A stretch of DNA of 20,790 bases, taken from positions 1-20,790 of the IMG/VR virus record IMGVR_UViG_3300025652_000699, one strand, 5' to 3'. This document shows, piece after piece, positions 1-6,655 of this stretch (positions are counted from its first letter, which is position 1; each line of letters opens with the position of its first letter). The position numbers and the translations under genes were made by a program. The notes under the pieces were generated by a model that was not told where the DNA came from, ran no database searches, and was given only the letters and a program-made list of their open reading frames with translations. This stretch comes from a virus.

Positions 1-446
1 GCTGCAAGCTGATTTATCTGGACCACATCACAATCGCTGTCTCAGAGACGGAAGACGGCAACATCAACCAAGCAATCGACAAGTTCATGTCGGACCTCCT
101 CAAGGTCGTTAAACGGCATAACGTGTGGATTGGTGTAGTTTCTCACCTACGTAAAGTCCGTCAAGGAGAAGAGTCTTTCGAGACAGGAGCTCCGATAACT
201 GAAGACGACCTGAAGGGTTCTGGTTCCTTGAAGCAAGTCAGCTTCCAGACCATTGCTCTGTCACGAAACAAGCTGGCTGAAAATCCTGAAGTCAGACACA
301 GGACAAAGATCTATCTTCTGAAAGACCGTAAGACTGGTAACACAGGTCTAGCGGGTGCTTGCACCTACGACAGGGTTACAGGTAGAATGTTGGAAGTAGA
401 AAGTAAAAAGGACGCCGATGAATTTGAAGTGGAGATCGACATATGA
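1..446 (+). CDS. T7 gp4-like replicative DNA helicase, C-terminal end (partial)
   Basis: The frame is open from the left edge (codons begin at base 3), so the first Met at 87 is internal and the gene starts outside the window. The visible 147 residues match the end of the RecA-type helicase domain of T7 gp4/DnaB-like helicases. Seen in order are a Walker B strand (IYLDHITIAVS), the strand ending in SHLRK (motif H3 region), the DLKGSGSLKQ loop that resembles the T7 DLRGSGALRQ DNA-binding loop, and ALSRNK, whose Arg aligns with the T7 arginine finger. Known for the family: a hexameric ring couples NTP hydrolysis to 5'-3' unwinding at the fork. Whether this protein also carries a primase domain cannot be seen. 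The stop overlaps the next ATG (ATGA), which suggests translational coupling. Confidence 0.93.
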   Translation, partial: CKLIYLDHITIAVSETEDGNINQAIDKFMSDLLKVVKRHNVWIGVVSHLRKVRQGEESFETGAPITEDDLKGSGSLKQVSFQTIALSRNKLAENPEVRHRTKIYLLKDRKTGNTGLAGACTYDRVTGRMLEVESKKDADEFEVEIDI

Positions 447-901
447 TCAGTATCAAGCAGTATGACAAGAAGCATCTCAGGATTGTAACTGAGTTGGCAA
501 TGGAGTTTTATAATAAAAACCAATACACTAGGGGGAAGGGGAGCCTGAACCCAATGAGCTTCGCGGCTCTGATGGACAACTCAAACAATGATGACCCTGA
601 CGTCTTTGCAAAAGTCTTTGTTGACGACAAGGAAGGAACTGTTGTGGGCTTCTTCGTTGGCTTGGCCTTTGACAACCGGTTGTTCAACTTAGCGATCGCT
701 CAGGAGCAAGGCTTCTACAGTCGCAAGCCAATCGGTTTGAAAAAGTCCCGTGAGGTAGTTGAGGCCTTTGAAGAGTGGGCTGCGGACAAAGGAGCAGACT
801 TCACGGTTCTCAGCGCTCTCAACGGCACTCGAGCTGGTAAGCTGTTTGAGCGCTTCGGTTACGAGGCTTCCGAGACGGCTTACTCCAAGGCGTTGGGCTA
901 A
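443..901 (+). CDS. GNAT-like acyltransferase, putative
   Basis: A 152-residue protein that starts in an ATGA overlap with the helicase stop. The layout fits the GCN5-related N-acetyltransferase fold: an N-terminal beta/alpha unit (ISIKQYDKKHLRIVTELAMEF), a central strand (TVVGFFVGLAFDN), a helix (SREVVEAFEEWAADKG), then a strand and the motif-B-like end NGTRAGKLFERFGYEASE, which resembles the xxxFYxxxGFxxxxxxY end of GNAT enzymes. The Q/R-x-x-G-x-G/A acetyl-CoA loop is degenerate (PIGLKKSRE), so catalysis is less certain than the fold. Proteins of this kind are common in tailed phages, sometimes as virion-associated proteins. The substrate is unknown and the neighbours do not reveal it. Confidence 0.6.
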   Translation: MISIKQYDKKHLRIVTELAMEFYNKNQYTRGKGSLNPMSFAALMDNSNNDDPDVFAKVFVDDKEGTVVGFFVGLAFDNRLFNLAIAQEQGFYSRKPIGLKKSREVVEAFEEWAADKGADFTVLSALNGTRAGKLFERFGYEASETAYSKALG

Positions 902-902
902 G

Positions 903-1115
903 ATGTCGCTGATACCAGAGCCTGCAATGAGGCGTAACGGCTATGAGAAACTGTGTCGTTTGATGAACGACGCTTTCCAGGCCGATGACCAAAGAACACT
1001 AGCTTTCTGGATGGCACGTTACCAGCTATTCAGGAAGAGCACATACCACGATGCACAACCAATTTACCGCGATATCATGAACGCGGAATACGGAGGAAGA
1101 CAACATGCGGAATAG
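903..1115 (+). CDS. hypothetical protein, 70 aa
   Basis: The reading frame is open from 759, but its first 48 codons overlap the acyltransferase gene in another frame. The ATG at 903 lies one base after the preceding stop and is the sensible start. The protein begins MSLIPEPAMRRNGYEK. It is polar and predicted mostly helical, with aromatic and Arg residues, and has no signal peptide or membrane segment. Its end overlaps the start of the next gene by 11 nt. I do not recognise a family. Its place inside a tightly packed gene run supports it being real. Confidence 0.6.
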   Translation: MSLIPEPAMRRNGYEKLCRLMNDAFQADDQRTLAFWMARYQLFRKSTYHDAQPIYRDIMNAEYGGRQHAE

Positions 1116-1461
1116 AAGACTTTTCAACCCAGGTGATATTGTGAGAGAATGGGACGGCTCAACGGTATACGTAGCCACGGGGTTTATCGGTAACTCTACA
1201 GGTCTAGTGAAGCTGGTAGACATTAATGGCGGTAAGAAAAAGATACTTCACCATCATAAGCTTGTTCTGGTCGACCCGCCAGAGGTCTCTCATGATATCA
1301 AGGTGGGATCAATAGTTCGTAGACCGGGAGAAGGTGCTCTCCATGTTGTCCTTGGCCTCTCAGGTCGCAACCTCGAGTATGCCTTCTTGGAAGAGCGGTC
1401 CACTGGCTGGCGATCAACAGCGAAGGTGGTTGCACTAATCAGGACTAAACATGCCGCGTAA
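1105..1461 (+). CDS. hypothetical protein with two SH3/KOW-like repeats
   Basis: A 118-residue protein whose ATG follows a good ribosome site (GGAGGAAGA, about 7 nt upstream). It contains two similar halves. Residues about 8-56 begin NPGDIVREWDGSTVYVATG, and residues about 66-114 begin KVGSIVRRPGEGALHVVLG. Each half has the G-D/S-I-V-R start, a turn, and a run of short beta strands typical of small SH3-like barrels such as KOW domains. A related single-domain protein is encoded at 6393-6617. Such barrels often bind RNA, DNA or protein, but no specific role can be assigned. It overlaps both neighbours (11 nt each side), so it probably belongs to the same transcript. Confidence 0.72.
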   Translation: MRNRRLFNPGDIVREWDGSTVYVATGFIGNSTGLVKLVDINGGKKKILHHHKLVLVDPPEVSHDIKVGSIVRRPGEGALHVVLGLSGRNLEYAFLEERSTGWRSTAKVVALIRTKHAA

Positions 1462-1966
1462 CTACTGGTTTGTATCCGACACCCATTTCGGCCATGAAAA
1501 CATACTGAAGTGGTCCGCTACTCGTTCTGGCCTATTCAACTCAGCCAAAGAGATGGACGAACATATGATTGAGCAGTGGAACTCTGTCGTCAAGCAAGGA
1601 GACATCGTGTATCACCTCGGTGATGTCTTTCTGGGTCCGAATAACCAAGAACGTAAGGCTAAGGTGATGTCTCGCCTCAAAGGGTCTAAACGCCTAATCT
1701 TGGGAAACCATGATGATGTGAAGGACCTCAGCAGAGGCGGTTGGTTCAAGAAAGTAATGCTTTGGAGGGTTTGGGATACTCGTCCCCTCCTTTTCTCGCA
1801 CGTTCCTGTGCACGAATCTTCATTAAGCGAAAGGGTTATCTCGGCTGGGGGTATAAACGTCCACGGCCACACTCACGACAACGGGTCCCCTGAAGGCCCC
1901 TACCTCTCGGTCTGCGTTGAAAAAACCAACTTCAGACCAATCAATCTGGATGAAATTGAAAGCTAG
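1451..1966 (+). CDS. calcineurin-like metallophosphoesterase
   Basis: A 171-residue protein carrying the full metallophosphoesterase signature: D10-x-H12 (SDTHFGHEN), HLGD58, GNHD at 85-88, H117 (LFSHVPVH) and GHTH at 139-142. These residues bind the two catalytic metal ions in this superfamily. The short length and the SDxHFGHxNI start match the small single-domain phosphoesterases common in phages and bacteria. Some family members act on nucleotides, cyclic nucleotides, RNA 2',3'-cyclic ends or capped nucleotides, so the substrate is not determined here. The ATG sits 7 nt after AGGA and overlaps the previous stop by 11 nt. It lies among nucleotide-metabolism and small accessory genes. Confidence 0.9.
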   Translation: MPRNYWFVSDTHFGHENILKWSATRSGLFNSAKEMDEHMIEQWNSVVKQGDIVYHLGDVFLGPNNQERKAKVMSRLKGSKRLILGNHDDVKDLSRGGWFKKVMLWRVWDTRPLLFSHVPVHESSLSERVISAGGINVHGHTHDNGSPEGPYLSVCVEKTNFRPINLDEIES

Positions 1967-1974
1967 GAAAAATA

Positions 1975-2109
1975 ATGGCTAAATGGAAAGAAATCCCGCT
2001 GAAGAAACCAACACCGCCACCACCACCACTGCCAATCAATTGGGTCTTGGTGATCTGGGTTGCACTTGGCTTCTCTATAGTTCTGGGTCTTGTACTCGCC
2101 TTCCTCTAG
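1975..2109 (+). CDS. small proline-rich single-TM membrane protein, 44 aa
   Basis: This short frame starts with ATG 8 nt after the phosphoesterase stop, with AGGAAA just upstream. It ends 9 nt before the next start and fills the gap exactly. The protein has a basic N-terminus (MAKWKEIPLKK), a run of five prolines within PTPPPPPLP, and one strongly hydrophobic helix (residues about 22-44, from INWVLVIW to the last Leu). It would sit in the inner membrane with its basic end probably in the cytoplasm. I recognise no family. A role in lysis timing or host interference is possible but unsupported. Gene-like spacing, a ribosome site and the hydrophobic design support it being expressed. Confidence 0.62.
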   Translation: MAKWKEIPLKKPTPPPPPLPINWVLVIWVALGFSIVLGLVLAFL

Positions 2110-2118
2110 GAGCTCGCA

Positions 2119-2394
2119 ATGACGTTCAAGGAATTCTTAGAGTACGTCATCGGCCCTGATAGACTGGTTTGTGCCCACGCGCAAGTCTATCTAGTTGAAA
2201 TACCTAATGACGTTGCGTTGATAGCGGGCGGAATAACGGTGAACGTCCATCAGCTTAGTACAAGAGCCAACCGAACAATGCCTTTTTATGACGTGAGGTT
2301 GGATCGATTTACGTTAGTTGATGGCACACGGTGTTCTGTGTCGGCGATTCACGAGTCGTATATGCACTTCCGAAAAAGAAAAACCACCAGGTAA
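2119..2394 (+). CDS. hypothetical protein, 91 aa
   Basis: The ATG lies 8 nt after a TAGGAG-type ribosome site and 9 nt after the preceding stop. The N-terminal helix (MTFKEFLEYVIGPDRLV) is followed by mostly beta-prone sequence and a very basic end (FRKRKTTR). There is no signal peptide, no membrane segment and no metal-binding motif. I do not recognise it. Its frame is the only long one here and it fits the packed operon. Confidence 0.62.
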   Translation: MTFKEFLEYVIGPDRLVCAHAQVYLVEIPNDVALIAGGITVNVHQLSTRANRTMPFYDVRLDRFTLVDGTRCSVSAIHESYMHFRKRKTTR

Positions 2395-2419
2395 CATTAA
2401 AGCATGAAAAGGATAAAAC

Positions 2420-3013
2420 ATGCCAAACATAACAGACACCCCTTGCTGCGGCCTTAAACTCGTTGAAGGCTTTGGGGGCGACTACACCCCAAGTCGTGAT
2501 CGGCTCCGGGGGGCTATGCTCAATGACCGTAACAACTTTTCAGGGTTGCAGGTGGCAGCCTATGGAGTTGTAACAAACGCGCAGCTGGCAAACGCCCAGA
2601 ACGCGCAGATGTTGTTCGACGACGGTTGGCGAACAATCGCTCGGTGGAAGAACATAAACTCTTCGCACTACTGTAACTTGTTGTTCAACGCTCAACTGGA
2701 AGACCCGATGAACACCACCGACCTGACCGTGCAAGAATCGGTGCTTCTGCAGGAGCAACTGAACATCACAGTTGAAGTAGTCGCAGAGGCGGAGACGCAA
2801 CCCCAAACAGCCCGCGGCGAACTGTGGGAGCTGATCCGTTTCCGCTTCGACGAAGATGGCATAGTTGACTTTGCTGAGTCGATTGTCCTTCAGGCCTACG
2901 ACCACGAACCAGGTAATCTTGAGATCGCAGAGGAAATTCAGGCTTACAAGGATTCTTTCAACCGAACCTCCACAGGGCGTATGCGGTTCGGGACTAGGCG
3001 GGTGGACCAGTGA
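2420..3013 (+). CDS. hypothetical phage protein, 197 aa
   Basis: The ATG follows AAAGGATAAAAC. The protein has a Cys-Cys-Gly element near its start (DTPCCGLKLVEGFG), a central region with repeated NAQ (TNAQLANAQNAQ) and Trp-rich sequence (DGWRTIARWKNINSS), then an acidic, helical second half (LWELIRFRFDEDGIVDFAE). The third gene downstream of it (3178-3510) also has a CCG element at a similar place. I do not recognise a named family or an enzyme motif. The 24-nt gap upstream holds only the ribosome site. The TGA stop overlaps a GTG start of the next short gene. Confidence 0.68.
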   Translation: MPNITDTPCCGLKLVEGFGGDYTPSRDRLRGAMLNDRNNFSGLQVAAYGVVTNAQLANAQNAQMLFDDGWRTIARWKNINSSHYCNLLFNAQLEDPMNTTDLTVQESVLLQEQLNITVEVVAEAETQPQTARGELWELIRFRFDEDGIVDFAESIVLQAYDHEPGNLEIAEEIQAYKDSFNRTSTGRMRFGTRRVDQ

Positions 3014-3168
3014 GGCCAGACTGCCTCTCGGAGGAAGCGTTATTGCGCTTCTTCCAAATCACCGAACTGGGGTATGAAAAAATCCTGAACGCTTACTTCC
3101 TCTATGGTGACGAGAAGTTTGCATGGTTACTCAATGAAAACATCGGTTTATGGTGTTTCTTATCTTAG
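3010..3168 (+). CDS. small hypothetical protein with GTG start, 52 aa
   Basis: A 52-residue frame beginning with GTG in a GTGA overlap with the previous stop. It ends at TAG, 9 nt before the next ATG, and so fills the gap exactly. The product begins MRPDCLSEEALLRFFQ and is rich in aromatic residues (RFFQITELGYEKILNAYFLYGDEKFAW). It has helical character but no clear membrane span. No family is recognised. The start is inferred from the overlap. No strong Shine-Dalgarno is seen, so expression would depend on translational coupling. Confidence 0.5.
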   Translation: MRPDCLSEEALLRFFQITELGYEKILNAYFLYGDEKFAWLLNENIGLWCFLS

Positions 3169-3177
3169 GAGATAAAT

Positions 3178-3510
3178 ATGGCTTTCAAATACAAGAGTCA
3201 CGGCGGGTTATGCTGCGGAATGCACCACCTCCACAACATACCCGCACACTCGGAGCAGACCGAAGAAAACCTCCGACAACTCTGTCTGCGGTACTCAAGT
3301 AACCAGCGGGTGCCTCCAACGCGAAAGACGATTGCCCTGGAAATGATCTTTACTGACCAGAAGCTTAAGAGGGGTTGGAAAGAAGCGCTTGCTCGACTAG
3401 GGTTTAAACGGACAATCCGTTGGAGCAACCCTAACACCGGAAATTTTTTGAATCAATACGTCCTTTGCTTGGAAGCTCCACCAGTCGAAGGATACCAGCA
3501 GGAGAACTAA
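3178..3510 (+). CDS. hypothetical phage protein with N-terminal CCG motif, 110 aa
   Basis: The ATG lies 5 nt after AGGAGA. The protein starts with a basic segment followed by HGGLCCGMHHLHNI. It then has a helix and a C-terminal unit running LARLGFKRTIRWSNPNTGNFLNQY. The Cys-Cys-Gly followed by His residues could bind a metal, but no fold can be asserted. Phages often carry a small protein of this general look near their ribonucleotide reductase genes. I recall the pattern but cannot name the family. The gene abuts the reductase beta subunit directly, so it is co-transcribed and probably co-regulated with dNTP synthesis. Confidence 0.65.
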   Translation: MAFKYKSHGGLCCGMHHLHNIPAHSEQTEENLRQLCLRYSSNQRVPPTRKTIALEMIFTDQKLKRGWKEALARLGFKRTIRWSNPNTGNFLNQYVLCLEAPPVEGYQQEN

Positions 3511-4491
3511 ATGGGTCTATTTGACCATCAAGTATCACGAAAACCAAATCTCTACCCCGAAACACAAAAGTTCATTGATGCTATTTGGTCATCGCACTGG
3601 ACTCCAAACGAGTTTAGCTTCCGTTCTGACTACAACCAGTTTCATAGTGAGTTGTCACCTGAACAGAAGATGGTGATCATCAGATCTCTCTCAGCCATTG
3701 GGCAAATTGAGGTGGCTGTCAAGACGTTCTGGGGTAAACTAGGACAGAACCTCCCACACCCCGCGATGGTTGATCTGGGGTTTGTGATGGCCAACAACGA
3801 GGTCATTCATAATCAAGCTTACGAGAAGCTGATCACCTCTCTCGGTCTCGAGGCGGTGTTTGAAAAGAACCTGGAAGAAAAAGTAGTTGCTGGTCGAGTT
3901 CAGTATCTACAAAAGTACAATGACAAGGTCTACGAAGATGATCGAAAGCAGTACATCTACGCGATCTGCCTCTTCACGTTGTTCGTTGAAAATGTATCAC
4001 TGTTCAGCCAGTTCTACACTGTCATGCACTTCAACCGGTTTGACGGAGTCTTGAAGGATACTGCACAACAAATCCAGTATACTCGTTCTGAAGAGACTCT
4101 ACACGCTCAGATCGGTATGTTCCTCATCAACAAGCTGCGAGAGGAGTACCCAGAACTCTTTGACAAGGAGCTGGAAGATCGGGTACGAGAAGAGTGTTTG
4201 GTGGCCTTCCAATCGGAGTGTGAAGTTATCGATTGGATCTTGCAAGGCTACACGGATCAACACCTGTCAAGCGATATCTTGAAAGTCTACATTGCAGATC
4301 GACTGAACGAGTCTATGCAAATGATTGGCTTCCAGGGCATCGGCACTGATCCAGAGAAAGCACACCTAATTACAGAGACTCTGTGGATGGAGGAGGAGAC
4401 TTACGGCAACAACATGACCGATTTCTTCCACAAGAAACCCACGGAGTACTCCAAGAAAGATAAGCCGATAACGGCAGAGGACATATTTTAA
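3511..4491 (+). CDS. nrdB: class I ribonucleotide reductase, beta subunit (radical-generating)
   Basis: A 326-residue protein matching the NrdB/R2 family in length and motifs. Likely diiron ligands are E67 (in GQIEVAV), E97 and H100 (NNEVIHNQAY), E160 (LFVENV), and E195 and H198 (RSEETLHAQ). Y104 sits seven residues after E97, as the radical Tyr122 does after Glu115 in E. coli NrdB, so a stable tyrosyl radical is expected. The first ligand appears to be Glu rather than Asp. The protein holds the radical that the alpha subunit uses to reduce ribonucleotides to deoxyribonucleotides in the host cytoplasm. The stop shares one base with the alpha-subunit start (TAATG). The beta-before-alpha order is the reverse of the E. 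coli nrdAB order. Confidence 0.96.
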   Translation: MGLFDHQVSRKPNLYPETQKFIDAIWSSHWTPNEFSFRSDYNQFHSELSPEQKMVIIRSLSAIGQIEVAVKTFWGKLGQNLPHPAMVDLGFVMANNEVIHNQAYEKLITSLGLEAVFEKNLEEKVVAGRVQYLQKYNDKVYEDDRKQYIYAICLFTLFVENVSLFSQFYTVMHFNRFDGVLKDTAQQIQYTRSEETLHAQIGMFLINKLREEYPELFDKELEDRVREECLVAFQSECEVIDWILQGYTDQHLSSDILKVYIADRLNESMQMIGFQGIGTDPEKAHLITETLWMEEETYGNNMTDFFHKKPTEYSKKDKPITAEDIF

Positions 4492-6191
4492 TGACATTCG
4501 AATGGGCAAACAAAGACAGTAGGGACTTCTTGTCGAAGGGGTATCTACAAGACGGAGAAGACATCGAAACTCGGGTTTCCTTCATGGCTGACAAATTCTA
4601 CGACGAACTGTTGAGGATGGGGATGACACGTGAGAAGGCTAGCGGGATCTCGAAGTCTTTCTTTGAGTACGCTGGTCGGGGTTTCTATAGCTTCGCTTCA
4701 CCCGTCCTAGCTAACTATGGTCGCGATCAGGGACTACCCGTCAGCTGCAACAATGTTGTAATCGACGATGACATGGGAGAAATCCTTCAGAAGGTAGCTG
4801 AGATCGGGATGCAAACAAAACACGGGGCAGGGACTTCGGCTTACCTTGGTCGACTTCGCCCTCGTGGCTCGCCCATTCGAGGGACTAGCTCTACCGCTGA
4901 CGGGGCCGTTCACTTCAGTTCACTCATTGAGTCGAATGTTGAGACGGTTCGTCAGGGTGGGGTGAGACGTGGCGCTTGCGCAGTCTACTACGAGATCGAC
5001 TCTCCTGACATCTATGAGGTGTTGCGAATTCAGGAGGACGGTTTCTATATCAAGCACCTTAGCTTTGGATTGTGTGTAGGTGACGACTGGTTGAAATCTA
5101 TGCTTGAGGGTGATCCTGAGAAGCGAAAGATTTGGGCCGCTGTAATTAGTAAACGTCGAGAGACAGGTTATCCTTACCTGTTCTTCAAAGACAACGTTAA
5201 CAAGGCTGCTCCAAAGCACTACAAAGACGCAGGGTTGACAATTCTGAGCAGCAACCTCTGCACCGAGATCATGCAGCCTAGTGACACAGACATCAGCTTC
5301 GTTTGTGTTCTGGGCTCCATGAATCTCGCCCTGTTTGATGAGTGGGTAATAACTAACGCAGTTGAAGTCTACACCTACTTCCTCGATTGTGTTGTTGAAG
5401 AGTATGTCCGTAAGACAACAGGTATTAAGTTCATGGAGTCTGTCAACAAGGCTGCTAGTGAGCACCGAGCAATCGGTATTGGTACCTTGGGGCTGCACAC
5501 CCTTTATCAGAGCCGTGGGTTGCCCTTCGAATCTGTAGAGGCTCGTGAGCTTAACATTGAAGTTCACAAGGTCATTGACGAGCGCACAAAGTCTGCTTCT
5601 CGAGAGATGGCTAAACTCTTTGGAGAACCTGAGCTGCTAAAGGGTACAGGCCTCCGAAACGCCACACTGATGGCTGTAGCACCAACCACCAGCTCCAGCT
5701 TTGTGTTGGGTCAGGTATCACCCAGCATCGAACCTCTCAACTCTAACTACTTCACCAAGGATCTGGCAAAGGGGAAGTACACCTTCCGCAACCCAGAATT
5801 AAAGAAGTTGTTGGAAGAGAAGTACGCAGCGGGTAAGGCTGAGCCAGAGCGGACTGTCTGGCTTAATAGTGTGTGGCGGAGCATCCTCATCAAGGACGGC
5901 TCTGTACAACACCTAGACTTCCTATCTGAGGATGAGAAGGCTGTCTTCAAGACCTTTGGCGAGATCAGCCAGCTGGAGCTAGTCATTCAGGCTTCAGATC
6001 GCCAGCAGTTCATTGATCAGGGCCAGTCTCTGAATCTAATGATCCACCCAAGTACCCCCGCCAAGGACATCCACGAGTTGCTAATCACAGCTTGGTCTCT
6101 TGGTCTTAAGTCTCTATACTACCAGCGTTCCACTAGCCCTGCGCAACAACTTGCGAGGGATTTGGTTAGCTGTACAGCGTGCGAGGCTTGA
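4491..6191 (+). CDS. nrdA: class I ribonucleotide reductase, alpha subunit (catalytic), lacking ATP-cone
   Basis: A 566-residue catalytic subunit. Active-site residues are visible: C86 (LPVSCNN) and C272 (SFVCVLGS) as the redox pair, N255-C257-E259 (SNLCTEI) with the thiyl-radical cysteine, the Y543-Y544 radical-transfer pair (LYYQRS), and a C-terminal C561-x-x-C564 pair that is re-reduced by glutaredoxin or thioredoxin. RGSPIRG at about 125-131 fits the conserved core. E. coli NrdA has 761 residues. The missing part is mainly N-terminal, where the dATP-sensing ATP-cone would be, so overall dATP feedback inhibition is probably absent. There is no intein or intron interruption. A glutaredoxin-like gene follows directly. 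Confidence 0.96.
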   Translation: MTFEWANKDSRDFLSKGYLQDGEDIETRVSFMADKFYDELLRMGMTREKASGISKSFFEYAGRGFYSFASPVLANYGRDQGLPVSCNNVVIDDDMGEILQKVAEIGMQTKHGAGTSAYLGRLRPRGSPIRGTSSTADGAVHFSSLIESNVETVRQGGVRRGACAVYYEIDSPDIYEVLRIQEDGFYIKHLSFGLCVGDDWLKSMLEGDPEKRKIWAAVISKRRETGYPYLFFKDNVNKAAPKHYKDAGLTILSSNLCTEIMQPSDTDISFVCVLGSMNLALFDEWVITNAVEVYTYFLDCVVEEYVRKTTGIKFMESVNKAASEHRAIGIGTLGLHTLYQSRGLPFESVEARELNIEVHKVIDERTKSASREMAKLFGEPELLKGTGLRNATLMAVAPTTSSSFVLGQVSPSIEPLNSNYFTKDLAKGKYTFRNPELKKLLEEKYAAGKAEPERTVWLNSVWRSILIKDGSVQHLDFLSEDEKAVFKTFGEISQLELVIQASDRQQFIDQGQSLNLMIHPSTPAKDIHELLITAWSLGLKSLYYQRSTSPAQQLARDLVSCTACEA

Positions 6192-6193
6192 TC

Positions 6194-6412
6194 ATGGGAG
6201 TTGTACTTGTAACTAGGAAGACTCCTTACTGCTCTCAGTGTGATATCGGTAAACGGTATCTTGAGAGGGCAGAAATCCCCTTTGAAATGGTGGATATAAC
6301 AGAGTATGAAGGGGATCTAGGGGGTATCAAATCACTCCCGATCCTCATCATCGATGGGAACCCGGTGGGTTCTCTCGAAGAGGTTCGCAACTATGCGAGA
6401 AACATCGTTTAG
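6194..6412 (+). CDS. glutaredoxin-like thiol-disulfide oxidoreductase
   Basis: A 72-residue protein with a thioredoxin fold. The active-site motif is TPYCSQC (C13-x-x-C16) after the first strand (VVLVTRK), and the cis-proline is P49 in KSLPILIIDG. It ends with the helix SLEEVRNYARN. It very likely reduces the C-terminal cysteines of the ribonucleotide reductase alpha subunit encoded just upstream. An in-frame GTG at 6179 lies inside the reductase gene. I prefer the ATG at 6194, which has GCGAGG about 7 nt upstream and gives the normal family N-terminus. It overlaps the next small gene. Confidence 0.9.
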   Translation: MGVVLVTRKTPYCSQCDIGKRYLERAEIPFEMVDITEYEGDLGGIKSLPILIIDGNPVGSLEEVRNYARNIV

Positions 6413-6617
6413 AGACTACGCAACACTGAAGCGTGGCGATATTGTGGAGTTTGATGACGGTAGCGAGTACACCGTTATCTACTCCGCACAACTGGAAGAC
6501 GGTAGCCTGATGATCCTTTTTAATCAGGCGACTATTTTTGTGTCTTCACGACAAGCTGTGTTTAAGCCCTTCAAGATTGTTGGGTATCACAAACTTCAAC
6601 CGATAAGAAAGCTCTAG
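6393..6617 (+). CDS. hypothetical protein with SH3/KOW-like motif, 74 aa
   Basis: The frame is open from 6354, but the ATG at 6393 has AAGAGG about 8 nt upstream and gives a sensible start (MRETSFRDYATLKRGD). It overlaps the glutaredoxin-like gene by 20 nt. Residues about 11-60 carry KRGDIVEFDDGSEYTVIYS followed by short beta strands, closely like the repeats in the protein at 1105-1461 (PGDIVREWDGSTVYVATG). A small beta-barrel binding protein is likely. The partner is unknown. It is the last gene before the terminator at 6616-6636. Confidence 0.68.
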   Translation: MRETSFRDYATLKRGDIVEFDDGSEYTVIYSAQLEDGSLMILFNQATIFVSSRQAVFKPFKIVGYHKLQPIRKL

Positions 6618-6636
6618 CACCCGCTGGGGCTTTTTT
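6616..6636 (+). terminator. rho-independent terminator after the nucleotide-metabolism block
   Basis: AGC-A-CCC, loop GCT, GGGGCT, then six T. The stem is six G-C-rich pairs with one bulged A. An AAAGC at 6608-6612 could lengthen the stem against the T tract side. It overlaps the TAG stop of the gene at 6393-6617 and separates this block from the amidoligase block. I see no clear promoter in the 19 nt between it and the next ATG, so partial read-through or an upstream promoter is needed for the next genes. Confidence 0.8.
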
Positions 6637-6655
6637 ACCAAACTAGAGAGTCGTT

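Noticed and set aside
759-902. Upstream 48-codon extension of the protein at 903-1115
   Set aside because: It overlaps the acyltransferase gene in another frame. The ATG at 903 sits just after the previous stop.
4920-5567. 215-codon open frame on the - strand inside the reductase alpha gene
   Set aside because: It is a shadow of nrdA: no ribosome site, no family match, and it is wholly inside a clearly real gene on the other strand.
4491-6191. Intein or intron in nrdA, a common insertion site in phages
   Set aside because: The frame is continuous and the catalytic motifs follow in normal spacing.
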